From Glossina fuscipes (Eukaryota; Arthropoda; Insecta; Diptera; Glossinidae): a stretch of DNA of 64,000 bases. Location: contig NW_023998564.1 of NCBI RefSeq assembly GCF_014805625.2, positions 224,293 through 288,292 on the forward strand. Reading direction: 5' to 3'. A program made the translations under genes and the position numbers. Below, in pieces: positions 12,501-24,800 of the stretch. Below the pieces are notes generated by a model. That model was not told where the DNA came from. It made no database searches and was given only the letters and a program-made list of their open reading frames with translations. How positions within the stretch are numbered: the stretch's first letter is position 1; the number at the start of each line of letters is the position of its first letter.

Positions 12501-14949
12501 CCAATTAATCAGCGGATATTTCCAATACGTGTCACACGATGGTGGTCAGAAAAATCTAGGGAAAGAGACGGAGAGTGGCCGCAGCCTAGTCGCCGTGTGC
12601 GCAGCAGATGTTATGCCTTTACTGAGTAAGCACACACCGTAGCCACGACCAAGTGCACTCAAAACGCATTGAGATTTGGATCCACGCACACTAACTTGCT
12701 AGTCGCGGCTATTATCTGCTCTGTTATGGAGCAGCCGATTTCCAAGGTCCAAGTTCACTGCATTGAAATGCGATCGATCAAACAACGCTCACAAGCATTT
12801 ATTTTTTCTGAACTGTTTTGAGTTGAAGTGATGAATATCAAAAGCAAATTTTATTGCTGATGTGTTTGTGCTCTTAAAGGGTGTTAATGAAGCTGTCTTT
12901 AGCTAGCTCTCCAAAGATAGTAAACATATCAAACTGTTTTCATGCTACACAATAATGAATGATCGGTTTTTTAGAAGTACTGTCTTACGATGTAATGCAA
13001 AATAACTTAAATGTTAATACTTACCATTTTAACAGACGGTTTTTTTTCGCTTTATGGGTCTTGTTGTAATTGTTACTATTATTTGCAACGTTAACAAAAA
13101 TACAAAATTTTAATTTTGCACAAATTTTCTGAATTAAAAAAAAACTTAATCACTTGTTTTGTTCAAAGCAAAAATTGTTTTCAAGAGCAAATTACCCCCG
13201 ATTTTTTACAAGCGAAATGTTTTTCTACTTGGTTTGCTCTTAATCTGTTATAGAAAAGAACAACACTTTTTAATTAAAGCTTTGGGTGGTCACCCGGCTT
13301 AATGGTATTGATTGACTTAGCAATTGCTTAGTTTAACTTTACTTATATCGTTTAAGTTGTGATCGTGTTGAGATCTTTAATGAATTTGTGAAATTTTTGT
13401 AACATGCTTTTGGTTTTTGTCTTATTCTTTTCCAATGTGGTCAAGGCGAGAATGAGAGAGATTACTTTATACCATTGGCTCATATCAAACCGTTCAGTAT
13501 GAATGCACTTTCTCGTTACAGCCTTAGCCAACTGTTATTACCAATCGTCACGTTTGAAAGATGATTAGCTTCTTGTACAGATAATTTTATTGATGATGAT
13601 TAAAATGAAAAAAATTTTTTAATACCCTTAGGTTAAATAAAAACAGCGATAGATCACTTGATGTTTTAATAATTATTTATACCTATATCTATATGAATGG
13701 CTTGTAAAACAGGGATTTTTGTTAACAGATAACATACGGTTTTATAGAGCAACAGCAGATAGCAAGAGAAAGCACGAGTATAGCTCAGGTTGAATCTTGC
13801 TGGCACGACTCTATATAAAGATATATAGTTTTTTTTCATTTTAACTTTCCCGGGAAGAGTGTATTTCAAGTGAGCTTAAATTGCTTTGATTATCAACATA
13901 TAGTGCTGTTACATAAGTATCCACGAGTAAATGTTTAGTGTTCCTACACGTACGTGAGGAAAAATTAAATCAATTTAAATAAAAAAAAAATTTGATTCGG
14001 TTGGGATCAAAACTTTTAATAATCACGAATAAGTTGTTTTTGTTTTTCTTTCATAAATACCTATACAGAAATGAATGTTTTCAATTTATCACTTTTCTTA
14101 AGGCTTTAACAAATCTAAAAAATATTGAGCCTGTCACATATCTTTACTTACCTTAATAAACGTAGTATCGTAAATACGAAATATTATTGCATTACTCTAA
14201 TCTAATCATGGTAACCAATTAATTGATTGCAGTTTATAAAGCCTTAGATTATACCAATAAGCCGTTCATTTATTAGAAACGATGAGGAATTGCGAGCAGA
14301 AATGGGCTCAGCAGCTTTTACATGTCTCCACGATGCAATAAATCGCCATCAGATAACGCTATATATTGCAACTTCGAAAAAAACTACCCGAAAACATTTT
14401 TCTTAAGTAATATTTATTCATGTAGAAATAAACAATATGTTTATAAAAAGAATAGTAAAAATAATGTAAAGCTAAGAAAGCATAGATATTTACATAAAGG
14501 TGTTGAAATCGTAATAAGTTGCAATAAAGTGTAGAGAGCGCTTATGAAAACAGAACCTTAGTGAATCTTACCTTATGTGACGTCAAGAAAAGTGGTCGTG
14601 GTGTTTTTCCTACAGGGTTGTGTAATGTTAATAGCGCTAACTTTATCAAATCCCTACCATGCCATACATGCAAGGTAACAGACAATAAATAATTAAACGA
14701 AAACATTGTAAAATTTGTTATTTCAGTCAGTAATTTGGAAATGAATCTAAAAAATTCTAAAAGATTCACATATAAAAAAAGTCGTTCGCAAAAGGTTCTC
14801 ATTTATCTATTGTATAATGCACAACTTGGATTACTCCACTACCTTTTAAATCGCTTTTTTCTCTTCGTCTGTTCATCTGTCCATGTTATACAATTTGTTT
14901 ATGCAATTTTGTCTTCAATCCAAATGTCGCAATTTTTTGAAATAATGTA
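12501..14949. other. No gene seen; GC-richer island at 12540-12770
   Basis: Positions about 12540-12770 are noticeably richer in G and C than the surroundings and lack stop-free frames of note. This could be a regulatory or promoter region, or an old insert. The remainder is AT-rich with no recognisable coding segment. Confidence 0.35.
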
Positions 14950-15070
14950 GATTTTATTTGAATTTAGTACACTCACGTGTTTTACGCCAAGGATGGACCC
15001 TATTAAAAATTGATCGAATATAATTCTTTTCACGATCACTTTTTGTAGAACACTTAGTCGCGAAGAAGTT
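14950..15070 (+). repeat. Repeat family B, partial copy
   Basis: Shares 'actcacgtgttttacgcc', 'aaggatgga', 'ccctattaaaaattgatcg' and a 'gatcactttttg' segment with the other family B copies. Confidence 0.6.
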
Positions 15071-16549
15071 ATTAAGTGAAGATAAATTTTAATTTTCAAA
15101 AATTCTCAACAAAATCCCTAGGTAATAGCAATTCCGTATTCTAAATTGATGCCAAAGACTGTGTTCCAATGGGTCAAATTTTTGAATTCCACACACTACT
15201 TCAGCTCGTATAATAATTTGTTTAAGAAGCTTGAAACCTCGAAAAAATCGCGAGGACTTTTCGCTTCACCTAATATTAAAATTTTGACGTTTTTACCCCA
15301 AACTCTCTAAATTTTCATGAAATTTCCTATTTTGAGCAGGGTGCAAAAAATAGGCGTTCTCTAAAACACAACACGTGACCGTACCAAATTATGACCTACG
15401 GGTTGAACACAAAAGAGCTCAGAAAGATTTTAGACGAATAAGTGAACATACAAGATGTGAACACACCTATCTATCTGAAATGCTTCTGAACGTTACATAA
15501 AGCCGTACAAACTTAGTATTCCAATTACCACAAGTGATGTAAGGTATAAAAGTGAGCGCAAGAAATGCTATCTTTCTAATGTTGATGGCAATCTATTTTT
15601 CAAAGGCGGGCTCACACAACCAGTATTACTAGATCATTCGCACCTTGTGGCGTTAAAATCGTCAATTACATTCGCAAATAAAAAAAATATCATGATTCAA
15701 AAATGCAAGAGTGTACGGTGGACGTTAACATGTTAAAATGGGCGCTAATATCGCTAAAGTTCTTGTTGACATTTAGGTCATTTACAAGCGAATAATTTTA
15801 GATTATATTAAAAGCAGCATGCAGCAAAAGGAGCATGTTTTATTCGGTTTCGCCCAGAAAATTTCGATTTTTAGCAATGCATTATCAACTACATAACCAA
15901 TCATGGATACGCTGTTAGCTGTCAGGTCTTTGGACTACAGCTTAATGCAACCAAGCGCAGACCTAGCTTTACTTAAAGGGAGCTCAAATGTGCAAATTAA
16001 AACGTAATTTTTGATCGATTCTTAAATTTAGTTGCAATCATTGAAATGAGGCTATTTACCCTACCCCTTGCTATTAGAAATTTTAATAATATTTCCCTTC
16101 CGAACCCCACGTTAATAATAAAAGTTATGCGTTCTACTACATCTACCTAAGTAATTGTCTAAGCCTTTATAATCGGAAGCTATTTTTATTGCTTATACTG
16201 TTATTTTCTTTAAGTGGTTTTAAAGAGATTTTCTTATCACCTTCTTTCTTTTCAAATGCAATGAGCTTAGATAATACTTCCACATTCTTCACGATAATTT
16301 TATTAGGTAATAAAGGAAAATTGTAAAATTGTAAATAATGTATCTAAGTGCATCCGATGGGTAGGTTTTTGTGAAGCGAATGGAAGATTTCATTTCGTTT
16401 TTGTTTTTTATGTAAGGCTTTGTATTGAGTTCACTGTATCTTTCAATGTATTGTCGTAATCATTGCTCTATTTCCATTGGCCCCATACGAAGTGAAAAAG
16501 ACCGCAGCAGAGTCTTAGTTGATTCCACATAATCTCATCTTTTGTACTT
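15071..16549. other. No gene seen
   Basis: AT-rich, no convincing coding segment on either strand. Some of it may belong to the degraded mariner element that follows. Confidence 0.4.
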
Positions 16550-16900
16550 GTCTAGCTTGAAAATGAACTGCTCCAATTTGGACAAAGAATTATGCATGAA
16601 TCCACGCTCTACTGTCAGAAACTAATGCGATGGGACAGAACTCGATCAAAAATTAATAGATCGCATACATGATTAAACGTTGATAAAGGTACAAGGACCT
16701 CGTCTGGAAAGTTTTCATTCATGCACCGTTTAGCCCAGAGTTTGGTCCTTCATTCTTCCGTTTTTTCGTGAGCTCTCTTCGTTCTGTAAAAGTCTGATTT
16801 CCACAGAACTCTATTAAAATTAGCGCAAGTTTTCAAAAGTTCCGCACTGATGGCCCAGCCCTTTTACTAAGAAAAATGATAAAAAGCCATCAATTAAAAT
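16550..16900 (+). pseudogene. Mariner transposase fragment (catalytic region), heavily decayed
   Basis: Read on the + strand, about 16555-16625 gives ENELLQFGQRIM then LYCQKLMRW, matching the YYELLQPGQTIN and LYCQQLMRL blocks of mariner transposases. About 16703-16760 gives VWKVFIHAPFSPEFGPS, matching the W-E-V-x-PHPPYSPDLAPSD block. Frameshifts, stops and lost catalytic residues show it is dead. It is not the missing part of the 3578-3790 copy, which is on the other strand. Confidence 0.65.
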
Positions 16901-17439
16901 GACACAGACAAAGAGCCCGCTGCCACATAGTATCAAATCTTTTGTCAACGTAGGTATGCTCAGAATAGCAAAATAAGGGTTTCCTACAATTCTGAAAAAA
17001 ACGTTGAAATGCAATTTTGCAAACCAGTTTCAACACTGTCGCTCCATCTAAAAGAAGTAAAGTACTCCCAAGATACTAACCTAATATTATATTTTCGTTA
17101 ACTAATTGGTTTTCGTTTATTTTTAATTTTAGAAACTGTGTTCGACATGTGTAAAAAATTAAATAATACAATAGACACACGAAAAAAGAAATATTTACAG
17201 TAATTGTAGTTTATTGACGTGAGAGTACTGTGAGTACAACAATTTCGAAACTAGAAATTGAGTGTAGATTAAGGGTAGAAAAATGGCTGGATAGATTATA
17301 AATGTTTGTTAAAAGTTTGTTTTGCACAAATTTGTAGTTTTTGAATATGGCAATAAGAAGCAGAGAATCAAACCGGATTAAACTTAAGGACGATGCAATA
17401 AAATATTGTTTTGATAATCAATTTCTTGCTATTTATATC

Positions 17440-17990
17440 CATCACAGAAGGATGAGGAGTACATTTATTTTGTCGAAACGTTTGCAACGCCCAAAAAGAG
17501 GTTTCAGAGACCCCATCAAATATATATATTCTTGATTTGTTGCACGCAGATTGGTATTGAAACAGACCAAATCGGTCGAACTATATGCGTTCCGTACTAC
17601 ATAAACTGAGAACACCTATTTATTTCAAAAGGATTAAAAAATAGGTTTTTGCTATAGGAAATAAAAATTAGAAATAATGAGCGGTGCTGCGGTAGCTGTA
17701 TAAAAATGTATCAAAATATATATTTTATAATGCTTTTATGACGCGCAAAAGTAAAAATGTGTGTCTGTCCATCTCTCCCTCTGCTCAACTGTGAAGCAAT
17801 TGTGATAAGCAGTCTCCCATTCGCAAAAATTAAGATATCGTCTACAAATTTAGGAATGAATTTGAAAATGACCAACAGTCTTCAAAGAACACGCCTACAA
17901 CGCCTACATGTATATGTCACAAAAACGGTGAACACCTCTGCTGTACCATACATTCAATTGGTAGTGAAATATCTGCAGTGAAAATATTAC
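17440..17990 (+). repeat. Dispersed repeat family A, long copy
   Basis: One of the longest family A copies. In order it has 'atccatcacagaaggatgag', 'aaacgtttgcaacgcc', 'atattcttgat', 'gcagattggtattga', 'ccaaatcggtcgaac', 'gagaacacctatttat', 'atgcttttatgacgcgcaaa', then the second module with 'cattcgcaaaaat' and 'aacacgcctacaacgcc'. Confidence 0.75.
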
Positions 17991-19639
17991 ACGGTATAGG
18001 TGATAGAAAAGATCCTTGTGGACAAGTTGTACCGATTACAATGGAGTGAGAACCAGAGGATTCCATAAAGAGCTTCAAGTATCTATTCTCCGAATGTTTT
18101 ATATGATTCTAACAATTTCATGAGGAAAGTTCTACGAAGCATTTTAAAAATGAGTCCATCCGGTAAAGATTGTTGATCCATCGATATCTTCCGCAAATAA
18201 ACCCAATTAGAAATATCGCAGTAAAAAGTCGCATAAACAATTGAGCCATGGAATTGTTAATTCGTTTATAATTTGTTTAACAGCAATTACTATTTCTAAT
18301 CGAAAGCAAAGTTCATTTCAACTTGTTTATGATAAGCAAACAGATTGTTCACTTTAGAGAAAGGGGAAATAGATCATTCAAGCATAATTTGTAAATAAAA
18401 TATTTATGCGCGTCTACGCAGAATTTGATTGACGGAAGAAATAATTTTAGAAATCTACAAAGAATTGGTTTTTTAATATGATTGCGACGATTCTATATTG
18501 TGTGAAATATGTAATATTTCAGATACCTTACAAAGTGTGAAGACTTTTTTAAGAACCATGAATAGCAAATTGATTTAAAAAAGAAAAATTTGAACATTTT
18601 CCAGTTTTTTTTAAATTGCCGTATTTATATATGTTAAATCAAAACTTTAATTGGCCCTTTAAAATTCCACCGCTAAATTTCAACATTGATTAAATCGGGC
18701 AAAACGCTTTCGATGAATCCTGCGTTTTCCAATAAACCAAAGGGGATTTCCGGTGCAAAAGTTCATTACGACGTTGTCGTACAGTTAACTTTGATCTGGG
18801 CCTGAAACCGTGTTTCCTCCGGAACGACTTGACCATGGTTAATGATTAGTTATGAACATGGTTCGAAAAGAAACATATATGGGGGCGTCCTTTCCAGTGA
18901 AATTAGGATGAGCAAAACAGCATTTCCTGCGTGCAAGCCACGCGTAAATTTTGATGACTCCCTTGTCCTTATTATAACGCGCAAAACAATTATCATGAGC
19001 CTGATTCGCATTTAATTCTGGATGAAGCCTTTAAGGCACACTTCAACGCGTTAGGAATGTATTATACAGCTTTGTAGCACGCAAATAATGTGGACCCCTC
19101 AAAGTGTGGAAAGGCACCGCCATCGCTATTGTATAATACTACATGATTTTAAATATCCATTTTCCATTCGTTCATTGAGGAAACTTTCCCGTCTACACAA
19201 AGTCTTTTTTAATTACGTAACGTTTTCGCCGTATGCTGACAAATATCGCACCTATGGTATTGTATGTGGACGCACCATAATAAGAACAGAAAAATTCGAT
19301 GTAAGCCATGTTTACTTTTTCTTTATAAATTTATATGGACTTCAGTTTATTCTTGTCTTTTTACAAATAACGCATATTTCTAGCAATAATAAAAAATCCA
19401 AATTAATTATACTTAATTAATATTATGTGAAAATTCAGTTATGTATATAAATGCGTAATAAATGTTTGCATTCTTTCACTTAATAATTATCTAACTATTG
19501 AATATATTTAGTCAGATAATTCCAAATCCGATTCCAGATCAATTACCTGAAAGTAAAAATGAGTAAAAATCAATTAAAATATTATTAACAACAGCTGTCA
19601 GTTATTAATTAATTATTATGTATTTCAACACGCATTCTC
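17991..19639. other. No gene identified
   Basis: No named repeat and no recognisable protein. An open frame at 19088-19420 on the + strand is not similar to any family I know, and its composition is that of AT-rich non-coding DNA. Confidence 0.4.
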
Positions 19640-19990
19640 AAAATTGCGGTACAAGGGTATATTAAGTTTATGGGGTTGTACGCCATACCCAGAAGGACAA
19701 TTCAGAGTCACTTTCCGAATCGATCGAAGCTTGTTTGTCCGTCTTTATATCTTATGTTCTTGCATTTAACATGCAGGCCACAATTATTAAGATATTTTGA
19801 GGAAATCTGGTGGACTAATGTGTTTTGGATCTAGAACCGTAGCTACTAACAATGTTTCGGTTCGGACCACTTTTTATAAAATGCCTTATTTTGAAAAATC
19901 GTTATATCGTAGGGTGATGTACGATATTTTAATGAGATTGTGGCCCATGTTTTTAAGCACAATTATAAATGGGATAGAAGTGGAAAATAT
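19640..19990 (+). repeat. Dispersed repeat family B, long copy
   Basis: Contains 'gtttgtccgtct', 'caggccacaattattaagat', 'attttgaggaaatctggtgg', 'actaatgtgttttggatc', 'gtttcggttcggaccacttt' and 'gaaaaatcgttatat'. This is the best-preserved family B copy here. Confidence 0.75.
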
Positions 19991-21812
19991 ATAATGAAGT
20001 AGTAAATGGTGTGGCAAAATGAGCTAACATTTAAAATTATATTGCGCAAAAAGTTTGCATAATACAAAAAAAAAAAAAGATCTGACAATTGTAAATGTTA
20101 ACAAACCCTTCTAAGCATGTCCACTATATTTCCTCGGAGAAGTCAACATTGGAGTCTTCTAGAAGTAAACACATTTTTATGTATTGGTGAAAAAGTTCAA
20201 ACAAAATTGAAATACTGAGAAAAATTGGAAATAATTAAAAAATATTTTAAATAAAATTCTCTAAATTGAAAATTTTTTTTTCAAATAGCGAAAACATGAA
20301 ACGAAATGCTTACATCGTCATTTACGACTCTATTGAAGTTACGTCTGCGATACAACACATTGTCTATAAAATTGTTATGGACATGTACAGAATAATTTAT
20401 TGAAAGCTAATTTGTCGCCATAACACAGGATCCAATCATTTGTAATAAGCATAAGCTAGTCTCCCTAAAGAGGGACCTAACGTTGAAACATTTCAATCAA
20501 AAGCTCTTACGATGATTACCAAAGCTGAGCAGTGCACATGTACTAAATCAACATATAGTAATCTGCAAGCAGCATTCTATTAAAAGAAGTTAAAAAAGTT
20601 AACAAATAAATAATCACAACTTATTCGCTATTCCTTTACTGGACAAAGCTAATTAAACTAATTTCAGGTTCTGATTGTATTATTTGAAAAATAAATGTAT
20701 GTGTTTTCTCATTGTAGATTCCATGAATAATTTTTTGTAATAGAAAAGGACTTCGTTTTGAGTGCGTCCGTCGTAAGTTTGTTGAGGCGTGATCTTTCGA
20801 TTGACTTTTAATTTAGCTTTTGAGACATGAAAAAGCTAGATGAAACCCAGCCAGATAAACGCTATGCCTTCTTCTCGATCATTTTGGCAAAAACACTTCT
20901 AAACTGTATTGAAATCGCAACCATAGCGCACAACATATTTTGAAAATATCAATCAGAATGCTTTGAAAACCTTAAAAATAATGTGCGTTTCTTGAGCAAA
21001 TTTTTCCACATTTTGTCTATTCCTCTATTAATTTGCACACAGTTATCGTCAAAAAAATGACATTTGTTATATAACCCTTAATTCTACAATTGCCGTAGAG
21101 GTGAAGCTATACATGCTGCCAAAAATCCTCCACAGCAGCAATAGCATATATACCCCTCCTATGTATTGCAGTGTACTGTAATATAATTAAATCAATATTC
21201 GTGAATGACAATTTATTTATTGACCTACTATACACTAGAATGTGCCATATCGGCAATTATCCGATGGTATAATTTTACTTTATTCTTAAATTTAGCTTTA
21301 AGTACACATTTCCATATATTATATAAGCCTCTTAATTGATAATAAAAAAACGGGTGTCAACTATCATGCAAAAAGAATGCAGATCCCTTCTACATTTATA
21401 TCGATTCTAGCTAATTGCAATTCCTAAGACCCTATATTGAAGGGTAGAATTTATATGAAAATCGGAATACAAATGCGGAGTAGAAAAGATGTAAAAATCG
21501 AAATATGAATGTAAAGTAGAATTTATATGCAAATTTGGAAACTTGATTAGGAAAGATTGCAGACCTTTAACATATTTAACTGTCAACTCTAAAATAACTT
21601 TTGTAAAGCTGTAATGCTAGACTGTGAAGGATTATGATTGCCCCATGTTGCAACTCAAAAGAGCGTGCTGAGAACTTTTAAAACTGTACTATAAGCAACA
21701 CTTTTCTTTGTATACACATATATATAATAAACAATATACACAAGCATAATCGCTTTTTAAATATCTAATCTCTAGCCTAGATTTCAATATCGGTTTGGAA
21801 TATTCATTCATT
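19991..21812. other. 3' flank of Atg7, no gene identified
   Basis: AT-rich, no convincing coding segment. The Atg7 mRNA end should lie in the last few hundred bases before 21813. A short reading near 20827-20950 is isolated and unassigned. Confidence 0.45.
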
Positions 21813-24800
21813 TCAATCTAGATTCTTCGAATAATTTACCTCGTTGTTTATTTCCCCAAATTTGGAAATATCAGTTAGATCTGCTAAATAAGTGGAAGTT
21901 TGGAAAACTTTAAAGAGAAAAATGTCACCTTCGGCTTGGAAAGCTCCGACAACTTTCTGAAATGTAACATTCTCTAAAAACAAATTCAATTTGAAAAGAA
22001 AATCAATAAAACTTACCTCGGAACAAGCAATACATTGAGTAAATTTCCGCGTTGCCGGTAAAATATTTTCATAATTAAAAAGTGAGCCTCGTATAGAGTG
22101 CGGTATTACTCCTAAGAGACCTTCAGGTATATCGCTAGTATTCCCATTTGCACCTTTTGTTGTCGCGTAATAGGCGGGAGACAATTCTTTTAACGGTTGT
22201 TGCAATAAAGATACCAACAATTCAACCGCATAACTAGCTGCTATATTCGAAACTCCAGGTCGGGTGACAGTACATTGTTGATCCAAAGTACGATCTTTTA
22301 GAGACTATCATAAAAAAGAGGAAGACAGAAAGAAGTTACAATTAGTTATGCTTTTATAATCCGTATTATAAAACTTCTCCGATCTATTAGCTTACTCTTT
22401 CTGCTTTTATATTTAACATAAGTTTTTTATATTACTATTCGAAATATTAAAAAAAAGATTTAATTGCGCACATAGTTTTGCGGAACAAGAAATAGATGAA
22501 AATGTAAATATTCGGAAGGAGAAAATATGAACTATTTTTCGAAAGCAATAAATGTGCGATTGTATGATTAGTTGCTGATCGAATGAAGTTATCTTTTTAC
22601 GAAAATAATAAATATTTTGCTGTTCATGGCTTTCATTGGATCAGAATAGCCAAGTTAGTAGAAAAATTTCGTAATAAGAATTCCTAACATTCACTATCTT
22701 CTGAAATAAGCCAAACTCTGGTACAAATAAAGTACAAATAAATATGCAAGTGAAGCCAATTGAAATAATCATTTATCATTTCCATCAATTCAAGAATTTC
22801 GTTGCAGTTGTTTTATTCAAGAATTGTGGAATATTTCCATTTAACAGAATTTCCGAGGATATTTATTGAAAGCAACTCTGTGCTCTCTCCATTCTCAAAC
22901 TAATATTGTAAGCATAGCGTTTCCTCTCTTTCTAGACAAATGTCCCATCTCGTATACCACATTATATAAGTCTCTTTAGTCTGTTTTTTTTCAAATTTTG
23001 TAATCTCTTAACATCCCACTCACTAATTCAAATATATGAATGCGAAAGCTGGAATGCTCTTCAAAGCAGTGATGTCGAAGCAGTAATCAATTTGCGAACC
23101 TAACCGTTTACACCGCTACCTACATTCGATTAGCAATTAGACTTTTCTCTTTATTATGTTTTGTGGATATAATTCCCAGTAATTATTTTGATAAAGAATT
23201 CACACAACGTTTACGACTCTCCCATAAAAAAGAGCAATTTTAATTCTCAGAATCTTATGCTGTTTAAGAAAGTTTATTTTAAGGGCATATGTGGCCAACG
23301 CAAAAGACATATGTAGCAAAAAAAGATCAAGTTGGTTGAAAGCCTTGAAATCTTTCTCCCAAGGACAATTCGCAGACGATTCCATCTAAAAAAAACACAC
23401 CTGCTTTATCTTTACAGGAATAACAGGACGGGCGAAACCACTTCCCGAAACGGCCTATCAAAAGCCCTGGGTCATTCTGTATCCTACCCCATCTATGGTG
23501 GCCCACTATTGCCATTGATGGCAATATAAATGGAAAGTAGCTCAAACCTAAATGTTTTGGCATCTCTGAAATAGACTATTTAATTCACGATACTTGAAAA
23601 CTTTATCAACTTTTGGTTACAAGCCAACCATTCACCGGTGCAACAACTTTCATCCATTAGCTGTTATAAGTCTATTGAAATCATTAAAAGACTTTCTCTC
23701 TATATATATATATATATATGAACACTTGAAACGCTTTTTTGTTTGGATTATGAACACTCTCCCCTAATAATCATCAATATTATTTATTTAAAGTGCTGTT
23801 GATCGATCGCCGCCAACAGTTGATTTTCAGTTTACCGTTAGGCAAACCAGAGAACTTGAATACAATCGCAACTCTTCTATCGGTTAGGTGCGTTCAACCG
23901 ATTCATGTGAACAGAAAACGATTTCTAAAATGGCTAGCGCACACGACATGTCGTGTTGGATTCTAGCCGCTTTCCGTCGTCTAACCAATGAATAAGGTTA
24001 TTACCAACCAGTATTTGGCCGCTTCTGGCCGATAGACATTGAGAAATTTGGAGACGCAAACAACTTATTCTCCCGTTTATTTTCTACAAAGCAAATACAT
24101 ATACACTTTTTTATTTGAGAGAAAGACGGGAAAGAGAAATAAATAACTTCAAGATGTGTAAACGAAGTAATGCGTAGTGCTTAAGACCAAATTTTCTTTT
24201 CTTATTTTTCTTGTTTCGTGATATGCATGTCTGTGATAAGGCAAAATTAAAAAAAAAAAAAACTACCAAAAACATATTTAAGTAAAGAGAGAACACACAG
24301 CAATAAAATGATAACACGCACGCTGACAAACCTTAAAGATACTAACTATAACCAACCGTTTGATGTCATAGTAAAAACAGATCTTTATGCGATGTTTACT
24401 TAAAATATTGCGTTATAGCGCAAAACACAAAAGTTTGTCACCAAAGTTGTGCACGGAAAAAATTAACAAAAAATATTGTTTTGTTCATTAGTGATACCCT
24501 TCTAAAAGTGTTTGCTTAGCTGTGCAAGAGAGTAAAAACCATAATAATGTTAACCGAATTTGCCGGAAATTTAGCTCATCATTTAGAATTTGGCCATGCC
24601 CTAGAGATTGTCGCAAAGACTGTCGATAGTGCTTCAAAGTACGTTTTCATAGTGTAACCGTTAAAGTTATGAATCGATATTTAAATCGATATTTAAATAG
24701 TTTTAGAAAGAAATGCACGGATTTTCTTCTTTCAGATTTCATATATCCTTAGTAACGGAAAAAACAGTTATAAATCCCAATGCCGACGTGGGTTTACGAT

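Noticed and set aside
12120..12504. Overlapping 67-74 codon frames on both strands
   Set aside because: Mirror frames with no similarity to known proteins, partly within a repeat family B copy.
14322..15099. Several 65-85 codon frames on both strands
   Set aside because: They overlap each other and repeat family B, and their amino acid content is that of random AT-rich DNA.
23327..23563. Minus-strand frame with [16 protein letters not shown], vaguely like a retrotransposon RNase H start
   Set aside because: Only one short block resembles the family, and neither the catalytic residues nor the downstream helix follow. It is inside Atg7 sequence near intron 8 and is too weak to call.
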